Source: Campanula takesimana (taxonomy: Eukaryota > Streptophyta > Magnoliopsida > Asterales > Campanulaceae). Taken from it: a DNA stretch of 64,000 nucleotides. Shown here in pieces: positions 21,217 to 31,509 of this stretch. The first letter of the stretch is position 1; each line of letters begins with the position of its first letter. Location of the stretch: the NCBI GenBank assembly GCA_026119855.1, contig JAOWBW010000301.1, forward strand, positions 124,001 through 188,000, written 5' to 3'. The position numbers and the translations under genes are program-made. The notes beneath the pieces are model-generated. The model did not search any database. It worked only from the letters and a program-made list of their open reading frames with translations, and was not told the DNA's origin.

Positions 21217-23408
21217 ATGGCAAATCCATTAATGAAAGAGTATGCTAGGCCCAAGGTCGACACATCGGTGTCGTGCATTATCTTGACTGATGCAGCTAAG
21301 ACCTATGAGGCGAAGGGGCATTACTTTAGTCAGCTGCCTAAGTTCCAGGGTCTTCCCGCTGAAGATTCTTTGAACTTTTTGAGAGATTATATGATGATTG
21401 TGTCGAGATTTCCAGTTAAGGAGGGGGTTACTGACGAACAATTACGGCTTAAATATTTTCCTTTTGCTCTTCAAGGGGCAGCCAAAACCTGGCTAATGTT
21501 ACTTTCTGCTAGGAGCATTACTACATGGGATGGGTTTCATGGTTCTTTTCTTAAAAAAATCTTCCCACATGCCACTTTGGCCACCTTTAGACAGAAAATC
21601 ATAGGGTTTACTCAAGAACAAGGTGATCCATTTCATGAGGCATGGGATAGGTTTAAAATGTTGCAAGTGCAGTGTCCCCATCATGCTTTTCCCAATGCCC
21701 TTTTACATCAAACATTTTATGGTGGGATGAGTGCAGTTGACCAAGCTATGGTTGACAATGCAGCAGGTGGCTTTCTAGGAGCTAAAACTGTTGCCGAAAC
21801 TCAGGAATTATTTGAGATGTTAGGGGCCAATTCTCAAGAAAAAATCTCTAGAAGAAAACCTAGGGGAGTACATGAGTTGAGTGGTGTGGATGAATTCACT
21901 AGACAGGTGTCCTTGTTGAACCAAAATTTTACGAAATTTAACACTAATATGGCTTCATCAAGTGCTAATGTTGTATCTGATTTCTGTGCTAATTGTGGTT
22001 CTAACACTCATGCTACTAATGTTTGCCAAGTTGTTGCGCAGTGTGATTCGTAACAGGTAAATGCAATGCAAGGTTATCCCCCAAGAAAGAATCAAGGTGG
22101 TATTTATTCTAACACATATAATCCAGATTGGAAGTATCATCTGAATCTGTCATGGAGGGGTAACCAAGGGAACCAGTTTCAACAACAAAAACCTCTTTAT
22201 CCTCCTCCCCCACAAGGGAATCCAGAACAGCAGCCCAAGCAATCCATGGAGGAAATGATGAGGTCAATGCTGCAAGAACAACAACAAATGAGGTGGATGA
22301 TGGAGCAATGAGAGAAGCAGCAGGATGCTGTCAACAAAAAGCTGGAGACTCAAATTGGTCAACTAGCGGAAGGGCAGCAAGGGCATAAACAGGGAAATTT
22401 TCAAAACCCACCAGACCAAGCCAAGTCAATCATGACGATATGGGATAACAGCGAGGAAATCGAGGAGGTATTTCTTTCTTCTCTTTGTTCTTATGAATCT
22501 AATGATGATGAGTATACATGTGCGAATGAGAGAAGTGTGGAGTTGAACAATAATGTATTAGAGTCCCCTCCTCTTGATGTTGGAAAAACCACACCTTCTG
22601 GTGGTGTGGATGTTATGAAAACTAAAAGTGCAATGAAAGACCCCGGATGTTTTACTATTCAAATCACTCTAAGGGGTCAAAGTTTCAAATGTTTAATGGA
22701 TTTAGGAGCTAGCGTCAAAGTGATGCCTTACCAAGTTTTTATGGAATTGGGGATAACTGAGTTAAAACCTCCTACACGTGACATACAACTAGCGGATCAT
22801 TTCAGTCAAACGACCATTAGGAGTTGCAGAAGGAGTGTTGGTCCAAATAAATGATTTAATAACTCCAGTTGATTTCTTGGTATTGTGCATGAAAGGCTCA
22901 CAGGATGATCAACTAAAAGCTCCCATACTACTTGGGAGGGCTTTTATGTTTGACACTAATGCTATGATTGATGTGTGTAAGGGTAGTATTTGCATGAAAG
23001 TGATGGGGGGTAGAGATTAAATTTTTAATGTCTGAAAACTCTAGAGATAAGGAAGAATTTTTTGGGTACATAAGTGATTTTGCAATGTTTAAACAAGGTG
23101 TGAATGGCGGTGAGAAATTTAGGGATAAAGCGAACGTTTGTCCCTTGGATAGCAACATTAAGTCCGACCAACACTCAAGGAGTTACGGGTCTTATCACCC
23201 CCTAAACAAATCTCAAAAAGAGTTGGTGCCATCACACATACCACTTGTGCCATCAAATTTTGAATGTGTTGATTCTTGTTTGCAAGTAGAGGAATGTTTG
23301 ACTATTAGTTTATGTGATAATATGTTTTCTGATACTTGTAATCAAGATAACCATTTTGATAGTTTTGTTGAGAAACCTCAAGTAAAATTGGGGTCACCGT
23401 CGGGCTAA
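21217..23408 (+). pseudogene. Element F gag-protease polyprotein, no polymerase
   Basis: Reads an Athila-type gag (FPFALQGAAKTWLMLL, SITTWDGFHGSFLKKIFPHA, DPFHEAWDRFKMLQVQCPHH), a zinc knuckle CANCGSNTHATNVC at about residues 254-267, a glutamine-rich linker and an aspartic protease (CLMDLGASVKVMPYQVF, later APILLGRAFMFDTNAMID). In-frame stops occur at 22051 (TAA) and 22309 (TGA); one-base insertions near 22805 and 23005 shift the frame. After correction for these the frame runs to 23406 and simply ends, with an unrecognised acidic tail. Coding-like sequence also precedes the ATG (21065-21216) with a one-base slip, so the true start may be upstream. A capsid and protease would be made; copying would need another element's polymerase. 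Confidence 0.82.
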
Positions 23409-23890
23409 CGACGTTAAACAAATGTGCTTGTTGGGAGGCAACCCAACTAGGTAACATTTATTTTGCTTTCATTTTATTCTTTTGTTGTGTCATGCCATCC
23501 TTTGAACCCAAAGCATGTTTTCATTCCTTATGCTATGAGGACATAGCATTTTTTGAGTTTGGGGGTAGGCATCTCTCCGAGTTTGTGGGTTTATAGGGGA
23601 GTGTATATAGTTGTCACCCTCCAAAAAAAAATAGAAAAATTTTAAAAATTTTGTTCTCTTTATATTTTGGGATGTTGGCCATGGTCGGTGATGATCTGAG
23701 GGTTTGTTTTTATTAGCCATTGTGGGTGCTATTGGTTAACCTAGATTTGGGACTGCATTAACACTACTAAAGGCATGATTGCACCACCTCTCACTTACAT
23801 TATTTTCACGATCATATTACCAACTTAGGAATAATTTATGGGATCACTTGGTGTATGCTCAGGGACCCTAGAACATCGTTGCATGGTTGT
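23409..23890 (+). other. Element F 3' tail with conserved hairpin
   Basis: Begins with CTAACGACGTTAAACAA and the 6-bp hairpin GTTGGG-AGGCAA-CCCAAC at about 23430-23455, a block that follows pol in many Athila/Tat elements. The rest, to 23890, shows no coding signal. Confidence 0.6.
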
Positions 23891-25191
23891 TGTTAGGATT
23901 CATTGTTAGTACACCCACTTAATTTGATTGATCCATGCCACGTGTCTTTTTATGGACTTTAGGACCGTATGTAATGAAGTTATACTTCAATTTTTAGATA
24001 AGTCCATTTCTAGATTTTTGTTTGTGTAGGCTGAGTATATAGTTCAGTTTACCCTTGGCGGTTTAGTGATTCAAACCGCATTCGTGCTATCTTCAGACCG
24101 CCAGCATGGAGCTGCAAGTATTTCATCAAACCGCATTCTATGGCTTTGATGAAACCGTTCTTCAAATGTTATTTGGAACCTCAGATCCAAACATGATGGA
24201 ATCGCAATCATGAAACCACACATCAAGTTCATTCTTGGAACCGCTCCTATGCCTGATGGAACCGCTGATCAGTTATTGAAAAATTCAAGAGAAGTTATTT
24301 ATTCCTTAGACAAACATTCCATTTTCAACTATAAAGGAATGCGTTATGTCTTGTCAAAATAACTCTAAGTTAACTTGGAGTTTCTACAAGGAATGTCGGT
24401 TTGTCTAGCAGTTCAAATTCTTTACCGTTAGTCCTTTCTCTGCAACAAAGGACAGTTGTCAGGTAGTGGTGCTACAACTACCTAGGACTACAAGACAAAA
24501 CCAAGGACGACAATGACAGCTCAACCAATGAGATATCGACAATAGTTGTACCATCAGATATATTTCAAATCTTTACCCAACGGTCACAAGGGTGCACTGC
24601 CTATAAGTAGGCTTCATTTCTCAACAATGAAGGTTGCTGAGCTTCAAGAGAAATACTCCCAAGTGTTCAAGTTTGCTTTGAAGATTGAAACCTAGATATT
24701 CTTACCTTCAAACATCTCCTTAGCAAACCCAGAATTCCTTCATCAAGCTTCAAGCCTAACAACCATTCCATACTCATCCTTTACACAGAAAGTTCTTCAT
24801 TTGCTCAAACCATCATTTAGATACTTAGAACATTTGATTTCTTTCCACACACACACCTGATGTATATGATCACATAGATTATATACTTCGAATACACCGG
24901 TTGTTATAATAGTTTTATAGGTTTGATTGTTTAGTTAGAGTTTAGATTCATCTTGTAAAACCTCCTCTAATTAATACAAGTCTAGTAGCTATTAGAAAAT
25001 CCTAGACTAACCATCTAGGTAGAGGATGTAGTTCATACAAGAACGAACCTATTCAAATTGTGTGTTTGATCTTTTATTTCTGTCTTTTTATTTACTTTTC
25101 TTTTTGTGGTCTTTAACTTACTACTCATACGAAATGACTTGAAAAGTGAATTGTGTTTTTCTTTGATCTTTAAGTTGAAGTTATCGGTTGC
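23891..25191 (+). repeat. Copia D 5' LTR, first part
   Basis: Begins TGTTAGG; the early stretch TTAATTTGATTGATCC matches E's LTR. AACCGC words cluster at 24046-24260, and TATAAGTA is at 24602-24609. Interrupted at 25192 by element A. Confidence 0.85.
24046..24609 (+). promoter_or_regulatory. Copia D promoter: AACCGC words and TATA box
   Basis: At least six AACCGC/AACCGT words upstream of TATAAGTA. E has TACCGC words in the equivalent place. A second D cluster lies at 54030-54210. Confidence 0.45.
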
Positions 25192-26659
25192 TGTAAGTAC
25201 CCCAATCTGAAAATGACCTATCTTAGAGGTAGCCTTAGCACCGTTTCAGGGATAAGCTAATATGCCAGGACCTCCCTAGGATAAACTATAAATTCCAGGA
25301 CTACTCTGGTATAAAATTGGAAAAAATCCAGAAGCTCGCCAAGCTGAGCCGTACGGATGCTTTGGGTACTATAGGGGCCTAGCCGTACGGCTGGTTTGGG
25401 CACCCTCAGTCCCTATAAATAGAACCCCTTGCTGATCATTTCAAAGAGGGGGAGAAACATTAGAACTAAGGTTACTCTGTCGAATTCACCTCAGAATAGT
25501 GTGAGTAAGAGTGAACAAAGAGTGAAAGAGAGAAAGGAATATTGGCCTAAACCAAGATAGGTAAAGCCACCTTCTCCCCCTCCCTTCTCTTCATCTAAGA
25601 ACTCTATTTATCTTTGATCTTGTCATTTATTGTTGATCTTTACATTCTTCCAAGTCTTGTCCATTCAAGAATATATCTATTATTATTTATATTTCCTAGT
25701 CCAAGCCATGAGATGATCAAAGGTACCCTCCATACTTTGTGTGGAAGAGGTTCAAACCTATTTTGATCATGGCTTGTTGATTGTTCATTTACATTCTTGT
25801 CATGTATGATGCTCTTGTTGTTCATTTTGCTCATTTTAAGCTATGATGATCATGTTGAGGATAAAGTCTCAATCTTTATCCTCATCACCTTGATCTAGCC
25901 CAAAATTCCCAAGTTCGGGTAATAAAGATCCAATCTTTATGGTTTGTTCTTGTCCCTAAAGGATTAATCTTGCCTAGAAAAACCATTTTGATGGTAAAGT
26001 TTCAATCTTTACTCATCAAATGGTCACTATGGCTCAAAAGGGCATATTGGCCACCTTTTTCATGTTTCTCCCATGATTGCCTTTGATCATGCCCAAACTC
26101 TTGTTTTGGGAGGTTCTTTGATGATCAAATGGCATAGGAATGAGTTGTTAATGTTGTTTTGTGTTGGAATAACAAACTGGAATCAGAACAGTTTGGTCCA
26201 GTTCAAGCAGAATGCTCTGTTTCTGCCTAGAACTGGACTGTTGCTTGAACAAACTGTAAAATCCCAGGAGTGATCTCCCCATCCGTACGGCTACTTTGGC
26301 CGTATGGGGAGATTGACCATTTTGCCCTTCTGTCTTCTGTTTTCTTGTCAAACAAACCCTTTTTCGGTTGAAAAGATGAATAAAAAGTTAAAACAAAGAT
26401 TTTCCGTTAAAACACACACACACACATGCACTTTTGTTAACTAACAAGGGAGACTCGGCTTTGTCCGAGGCAACTTGGGAGGACGTAAAAACTCTTCCCA
26501 AGTTGTAACCTGATCTCCAAACCTTTGAACTCAAACCTTTGTCATTTTGTTGGGTTTAAAATTAACAAAATCTGGTGACTCCGTTAAATTGGTCCGGTTC
26601 CCGCGTTTGGTATTTCGCCCTTGAAACGTGCTCGTGTTTTTTGGGGCGGGATCCTTACA
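25192..26659 (+). repeat. Element A 5' LTR
   Basis: Begins TGTAAGTACC and ends ATCCTTACA. AGCCGTACGGAT and AGCCGTACGGCT words at 25347 and 25381 stand just before TATAAATA (25414-25421). A 10-bp hairpin (26471-26480 with 26496-26505) lies 155 bp from the LTR end. Confidence 0.95.
25347..25421 (+). promoter_or_regulatory. Element A promoter: CCGTACGG palindromes and TATA box
   Basis: Two palindromic words 22-67 bp upstream of TATAAATA. Further copies lie at 26281-26292 in the LTR and 26891-26902 in the leader, each followed by CTTTGG or GTTTGG. Confidence 0.55.
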
Positions 26660-26660
26660 G

Positions 26661-26678
26661 TGGCGACTCCGCTGGGGA
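26661..26678 (+). promoter_or_regulatory. Element A primer-binding site (Tat/Ogre type)
   Basis: TGGCGACTCCGCTGGGGA one base after the LTR. This sequence type is usual in Tat/Ogre elements; I do not assign the tRNA with certainty. Confidence 0.75.
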
Positions 26679-28280
26679 TTTAAATGTTTCCAAACTTCTT
26701 TTTAGAAACTTTGGGGGCATTTATGTGTGGGTCAAACTCCCGTTCCCGTTAGTTGACTTTTTGCAAATTTGTGTGTGTTTGATGTTTCTGTTTGGACTGT
26801 TTTGAGTACATACGTTCTGGAAATACAATAAACTGGAGCATGATGATCAGAATTTGGAGAAATTGAGAAAAATCTCCACCCCCTTGCTTTAGCCGTACGG
26901 CTACTTTGGGTAGGGGATCAGAATGTTGCAAATTAACAATTTTATGTAGGGCTGCAACATTCTGGATGCCCCTCTACTTCTTCTTGTCCAGCTTCCAAAT
27001 TTACAGTCTTACTTGTGCACATTACCTTCATTCTTTTGGCCAAGACTTGATTTAAAAAAAAAACTTGGTTATGCATAATCTTTTGTCAATAAAAATGGTT
27101 TCCAAAGCCTCATTGTGCATAACCCTTTTGTAAAGATTTCTTGAGTCTTCTTGTTGTGCACAACTTACTTGGTACAAATGGTTTCAATGTAAAAATTGTT
27201 CTTTCGCAAAATGTTTGATTCAAAATTCTTTGTTGTGCACAATTTGGTACATGTACAAATTTTGGTCTTTGTTTGTTCATACTCCTTGATTTGTTGTGTG
27301 TATAAATTTTTTAATCCATGCTTGTTCATACTTTTTCATATCTTGCCTATGCCATGCTCATCATATCGAAAAACGGATTGAAAAACTCTATTTTGACTCA
27401 AAAGGGAACATAGAATGGCTTCACACTACGCGCACTTGACCTTGCACGTTCCAAATGCCCTTTTAACCCGGGATGGATGCCACGATGCAGCTCATTGGGC
27501 GCTCTTGTTCCCTTCGATGCGCGCACGGGTTCATTCCACCTTCCCTTCCGAGCCAAGTCAACCACACTTGTCCGTGACACACAAATACCGTGACCTTGGT
27601 TGGTTTTTGGTCTAGCTTACCTTGCCACGTCCATAACGCGTGTCCAAAGTTAATTGTGGCCAAGTTAACGCCCGAGTTGTGACTCCTTGATGGAATGCAA
27701 GTGTGGCCTAACCAGCCTTTAACTCGTGCGTTAATGATGACCGCAATTAGCGAAGGTCATGTGCTAAGGATAGGGTGACACCGTGTCGTTAAGCCCTAAT
27801 GTACGAGTTATTTTAATCATCCTTAAGGCCATGGTCAAGGACTGAGACGCCTCATTCAAAATGAGGTCATGTCGGAATATCGGTGCAGCCTTCGGAAAAA
27901 GTCTCGATTCCGACGGGGGCTTAATCATGATTAGGATGACCCGTGCATTGGGAACCTTGCGACACACTAGACCCTAGGTTCGTTTCTTTTGGTCGGTGGA
28001 AGCCGCTTGCCCTATAGGACCCTCGCTCGGGATAGTCCGTCTATGGGAGCGTGCAAGACATGTGAAAAACGAGGGGTCTATAGGCGTAGTGATGGCCTCC
28101 ACTGATCCAGGGTTTAGATTAGTTGCGAAAAAGAAGAGAAATCTTTTCCAACCATTTAGAACTAAAAATGTGTTTTAAGTAAACTTGAATGATTTATTAA
28201 TTGCGCGTTGCATGAGCTTGCTCCGTTTTTGCTTCCTGTCTTTGATACATTGTATTGTTTCGCTAACCAGTGTTACCCCC

Positions 28281-28690
28281 GTTAAGTCTTTGGAAGGATC
28301 CATGTTATCCTTCAAGACATCCGTCAAGTCCCGTTAAGTCTTTGGATGGATCCATGTTATCCTCCAAGACTTTTGATTAGTCCCGTTTAGTCTTTGGACG
28401 GATCCATGTTATCCTCCAAGACTTTTGATTAGTCCCGTTTAGTCTTTGGACGGATCCATGTTATCCTCCAAGACTTTTGATTTGTCCCGTTTAATCTTTG
28501 GACGGATCCATGTTATCCTCCAAGACTTTTGAATAGTCCCGTTTAGCCTTTGGACGGATCTATGTTATCCTCCAAGACTTTTTATTAGTCCCGTTTAGTC
28601 TTTGGAAGGATCCATGTTATCCTTCAAGACCTCCGTCAAGTCCCGTTAAGTCTTTGGAAGGATCCATGTTATCCTTCAAGACCCTCATTA
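28281..28690 (+). repeat. 52-bp tandem array, about 8 units
   Basis: Units start near 28281, 28333, 28385 and so on. Each contains CTTTGGAcGGATCC...ATCCtCCAAGA, an inverted repeat able to fold into a stem-loop around GGATCC. Outer and inner units differ by small substitutions. Confidence 0.88.
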
Positions 28691-28850
28691 AGATCCCCGT
28701 TGAGACCATAGGCAAAGTCCCCTAGGTCCCCGCAAAGATCCCCATTAAATTCTAAGAATAGTCCCCTAGGAAGCCAGTCAAGTCCTTGGATGGATTCTCG
28801 TTAAGACATTAGTCGTGTTCGTCCTTCCCTCTTAAGATTCTAAACCCGTT

Positions 28851-28925
28851 CGAACTACGGTGACCTGAGCCTCTCATCACGTGGGACCCCCTCCCTCGTA
28901 GTGAGGGGAACGTAGGCAACTTCGG
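28851..28925 (+). other. Tat-type CTACG...CGTAGG motif, copy 1
   Basis: CGAACTACGGTGACCTGAGC, then GAGGGGAACGTAGGCAAC; the CTACG and CGTAG halves can pair. Copies 2 and 3 are at 32345-32400 and 52371-52415, and B has one on the minus strand at 44177-44222. Confidence 0.6.
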
Positions 28926-29023
28926 CCCGGTCAAATATCCCAAATAGAGACACGTGTGTCTTTAACCCAAGTGTTCACCCAATGTTTACCCGAGCCTAAA
29001 CTACCTTTTTTTTCGTGGCTTAG

Positions 29024-30292
29024 ATGAAGTGGAAGAGAGCATCATGTCGCCGACTGGTGCGTGTGGAGTCAGAAAGTTCCCCGGTCACTACAACCTCTCC
29101 GATCCGGTACCTCAGAAAGATCACTTCAGTGGACAGTAGCTTGAGAAATGACGCCGCGGATAATTCGGATGGCCTAACGAACGAAGAGTTGTTCCAAGCT
29201 TCAGAAACCCCCGGGGCTGAGAAAGAAGTCATCACAGATAGCCACAGAGAAACGCAAACTCCGTCTGATGAGTCGACGAGGCAAAGAGGTGTTACAGCTC
29301 TGTTTCAAATTGATGGGCCATTCACCAAGGTGACCAACCATAATGAAAGGGTGGAAGCTACCCGACCCCCGGATTGTAACCAAAGATTTCCCCCTCCATC
29401 TCATCAAAATACCGAGACCTCCATTTCTTCGCCCCAACACGCCGTCGTCCACAACGAGCCTCTCACTCAAATCTTCCTCACTCCGCCTCATCCCAAATCC
29501 AACATCTCCCATAAGACACCTCCTATAAAACCCCAAACACAACCCACTCAAAAGGCCCGCAAACCACTGTTCACACCAGTTACGCCTCAAGCATCATACT
29601 CACAACACCTTCCCAATTGTGTCCCTTCTCGATTCAATGCCATCAACCAAGTCACCAGAGATCAGTCACTGTTTAAACCATATATGGATACCCGACCAGG
29701 CATCACTAACTTGCCTCCACCAGATTTTCCGATGAGATTCTGGGGTGGCCCGTATCATTTCTATAATCCAATACCTTTTGGACCACAAGCTCCTTGCATG
29801 CCTCAAATGTATATTCCTGCAAGCAACCAAGGTTATGGGTATTTCTACACCCATGCACTTCCACAGAATCCTCATGTTGGACCTCAGTCGGGTAAGTTGT
29901 TGGGAAAAAGAAGGCAAATGGAAGCTAAGTTTGAAAGGACACTCGATGGGCACCCCTTTGCATTGAGTAGCGGTGATTCTCATCCCCACCACACTCCGGT
30001 CAACAATGAAAGAAAAGCCAAGGGCCGAGCCAAGATCCATTTCACAAAGTTTGAGGATTTCGGAATGCCCATAAACAAAGAATTTGAAGGATTGGTCAAA
30101 CAAGGCCTCATGTGGCCCCTCGAAGACTTTCGGCCAAAGAATCTTGAAAAACGTCGAGACAAGACCCAAAGGTGTGCCTTTCACAACTACCAAGGCCATG
30201 ATACCAATGATTGCACCGCCATAAGACGCATCATCTCGAAACTAATTGAGAAGGGGAAGCTTGGACGCCCCCACCCCCGACACAGCCAATGA
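29024..30292 (+). CDS. Element A gag-like ORF with nucleocapsid domain, 422 aa
   Basis: ATG at 29024 opens 422 uninterrupted codons. The first ~320 residues are rich in proline, serine and threonine (repeated PPHP/PPIKPQTQPT-like stretches) with no recognisable capsid helix motif. Residues about 330-420 match the C-terminal gag region of Tat-type elements: PINKEFEGLVKQGLMWPLED, a basic patch, then CAFHNYQGHDTNDC (CX2HX5HX4C) and an IIEKL-like tail (ISKLIEKGKLG). This would bind element RNA. The usual Retrotrans_gag domain and everything downstream in pol is missing. The frame is intact while neighbouring elements' genes are broken, consistent with youth or selection. A second frame overlaps its end. 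Confidence 0.72.
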   Translation: MKWKRASCRRLVRVESESSPVTTTSPIRYLRKITSVDSSLRNDAADNSDGLTNEELFQASETPGAEKEVITDSHRETQTPSDESTRQRGVTALFQIDGPFTKVTNHNERVEATRPPDCNQRFPPPSHQNTETSISSPQHAVVHNEPLTQIFLTPPHPKSNISHKTPPIKPQTQPTQKARKPLFTPVTPQASYSQHLPNCVPSRFNAINQVTRDQSLFKPYMDTRPGITNLPPPDFPMRFWGGPYHFYNPIPFGPQAPCMPQMYIPASNQGYGYFYTHALPQNPHVGPQSGKLLGKRRQMEAKFERTLDGHPFALSSGDSHPHHTPVNNERKAKGRAKIHFTKFEDFGMPINKEFEGLVKQGLMWPLEDFRPKNLEKRRDKTQRCAFHNYQGHDTNDCTAIRRIISKLIEKGKLGRPHPRHSQ

Positions 30293-30617
30293 CCCGAGCG
30301 TCAACATGCTCAAATCTGTGACTTCCCCGATGATCGATAAATGGAGTGGTGTCCGCCCCAAGGAAAAAGAGCCCATGGTTGACAGAGTTGTCAATCCCAA
30401 AGTGGGAGAGCCTGTTTTGGAAAAATTGACAAAATCAGTGTCCCAAATGGTGGTTCCTAAAATCAGCAAAGCCGAAACGACGGAAGGCGTTTGGAAAAGA
30501 TCAGTGGCACAGAAAATGTCTGAAGGGCCGAATGCTTCGGGTTGGGAAATGAATGGTGTTACGGTTGCCACAGAAAATGACGGAGTTCCGAAACCTCTCC
30601 TATCAACCTCCCCTTAG
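30246..30617 (+). CDS. Overlapping ORF downstream of the nucleocapsid ORF, 123 aa
   Basis: Overlaps the gag-like ORF by 47 nt in another frame and continues with a serine/lysine-rich sequence (VNMLKSVTSPMIDKWSGVR) to a stop at 30617. It may be the original gag continuation exposed by a one-base shift near 30280. I recognise no domain. Confidence 0.35.
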   Translation: MRRGSLDAPTPDTANDPSVNMLKSVTSPMIDKWSGVRPKEKEPMVDRVVNPKVGEPVLEKLTKSVSQMVVPKISKAETTEGVWKRSVAQKMSEGPNASGWEMNGVTVATENDGVPKPLLSTSP

Positions 30618-30875
30618 AAGGAGTCTGTTTTCATCCTTAGGAAGAGCCAGTTGCTTTTAGGGCGTATGATAAGTCTTTAGGAAAAGTCGGTTAAGATGTC
30701 TGTTAGGTTTGGTTAAAGTCTTGACTCCCCGGTTGATGCTATGTGGTGACCATTTTGGGTCCATTGTCAGTTTTCTTAATAAGATTATTATTGCCATTTT
30801 TTGCCTTGTCAGAAGCTTACAAAAAAAATAAAAAAATGTGTGTGAGTCTTTCACTCGAAACAAAGGTGTGTCTTC

Positions 30876-30914
<39 letters not shown>

Positions 30915-31058
30915 AGATCAAGTTTTCTTAAAATAAAAGATCAAGTTTTTCCTAAAAAGCTAATCCGATAATGAAGCATTTTTCTCAAATCATGGTTATA
31001 ATTTCACCTTGAGGTTTAATATGCTAAAAGTCATTCGCAGTTCTGTCCACTGGAAGCA
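30618..31058 (+). other. Element A inter-ORF region with poly(A) tract
   Basis: Non-coding; contains about 33 consecutive A at 30879-30911. No gene seen. Confidence 0.6.
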
Positions 31059-31509
31059 TTGACCAAGGAGCCCACATCCGAATTGGCGTTCGAAGCAACC
31101 GTCCACATGAGCAATGAGATCAAACAATTGGGACACCGTCTACAAGAAGAAGCCCAAGCTTCGGAAGGCCAAATGCGGTTACATCACAGGGAAATCCATA
31201 CTCTCGCCGAATGCAATGCACGGAGATTACGCACCTTGAAAGGGAATCACCAAAAGGCTTGGCCAACAGGCAAGCTCCCAACTCGCCCTCATGAGTAGAC
31301 AACCCCGGCAATTGCAACGCCAAGCCAAGTGGAGGCCTCGCGACATCTTTCCCGACGACATGGAAACCGAGTTCCCCGTGGAAGACATGGAATATGCCGC
31401 CGACAACCCCTCCAACAACTGTGGAAGAAAATGGATTATCGTGCTTCATGGGAACCCATCCTTAAAAAAAAAAAAATGTGAGTCTTCCAGCCTCGTAGGT
31501 TCTAGATAG
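31059..31509 (+). pseudogene. Coiled-coil-like ORF remnant of element A
   Basis: Two open stretches in neighbouring frames (31059-31298 and 31291-31509) join into a charged, helix-prone sequence: IKQLGHRLQEEAQASE, then RQLQRQAKWRPRDIFPDD and an acidic tail. A one-base slip near 31240-31290 explains the switch. Similar glutamine/arginine-rich segments occur in non-autonomous Tat-type elements; the function is unknown. Followed at 31464 by an A-rich tract. Confidence 0.4.

Larger units (their letters stand above)
19740..23890 (+). mobile_element. Element F: Athila-like Gypsy with gag-protease only
   Basis: A 5' LTR ending at 20988, a perfect tRNA-Asp primer site, one long gag-protease frame (21217-23408) and a 3' tail with the GTTGGGAGGCAACCCAAC hairpin. 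There is no reverse transcriptase, RNase H or integrase between the protease and the tail, so the copy is non-autonomous. The 3' LTR is not seen; Copia D begins at 23891, apparently inserted in the tail (preceding 5 bp GTTGT). The left LTR boundary (about 19740) is uncertain. Confidence 0.75.
26679..29023 (+). other. Element A 5' leader, 2.3 kb
   Basis: No supported gene. It holds a CCGTACGG word (26891), short repeats around 27000-27370, a 52-bp tandem array (28281-28690) and a CTACG...CGTAG motif at 28851-28925. Several short open frames near 27400-28180 show no family resemblance. Confidence 0.6.

Noticed and set aside
27400..28180. Short frames around 27415-27615 and 27996-28178 as small genes
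   Set aside because: Overlapping frames on both strands, no domain, and they lie in element A's leader.
29201..30199. Minus-strand frames of 129 and 177 codons
   Set aside because: Shadows of the proline-rich gag-like ORF of element A; no recognised motifs.
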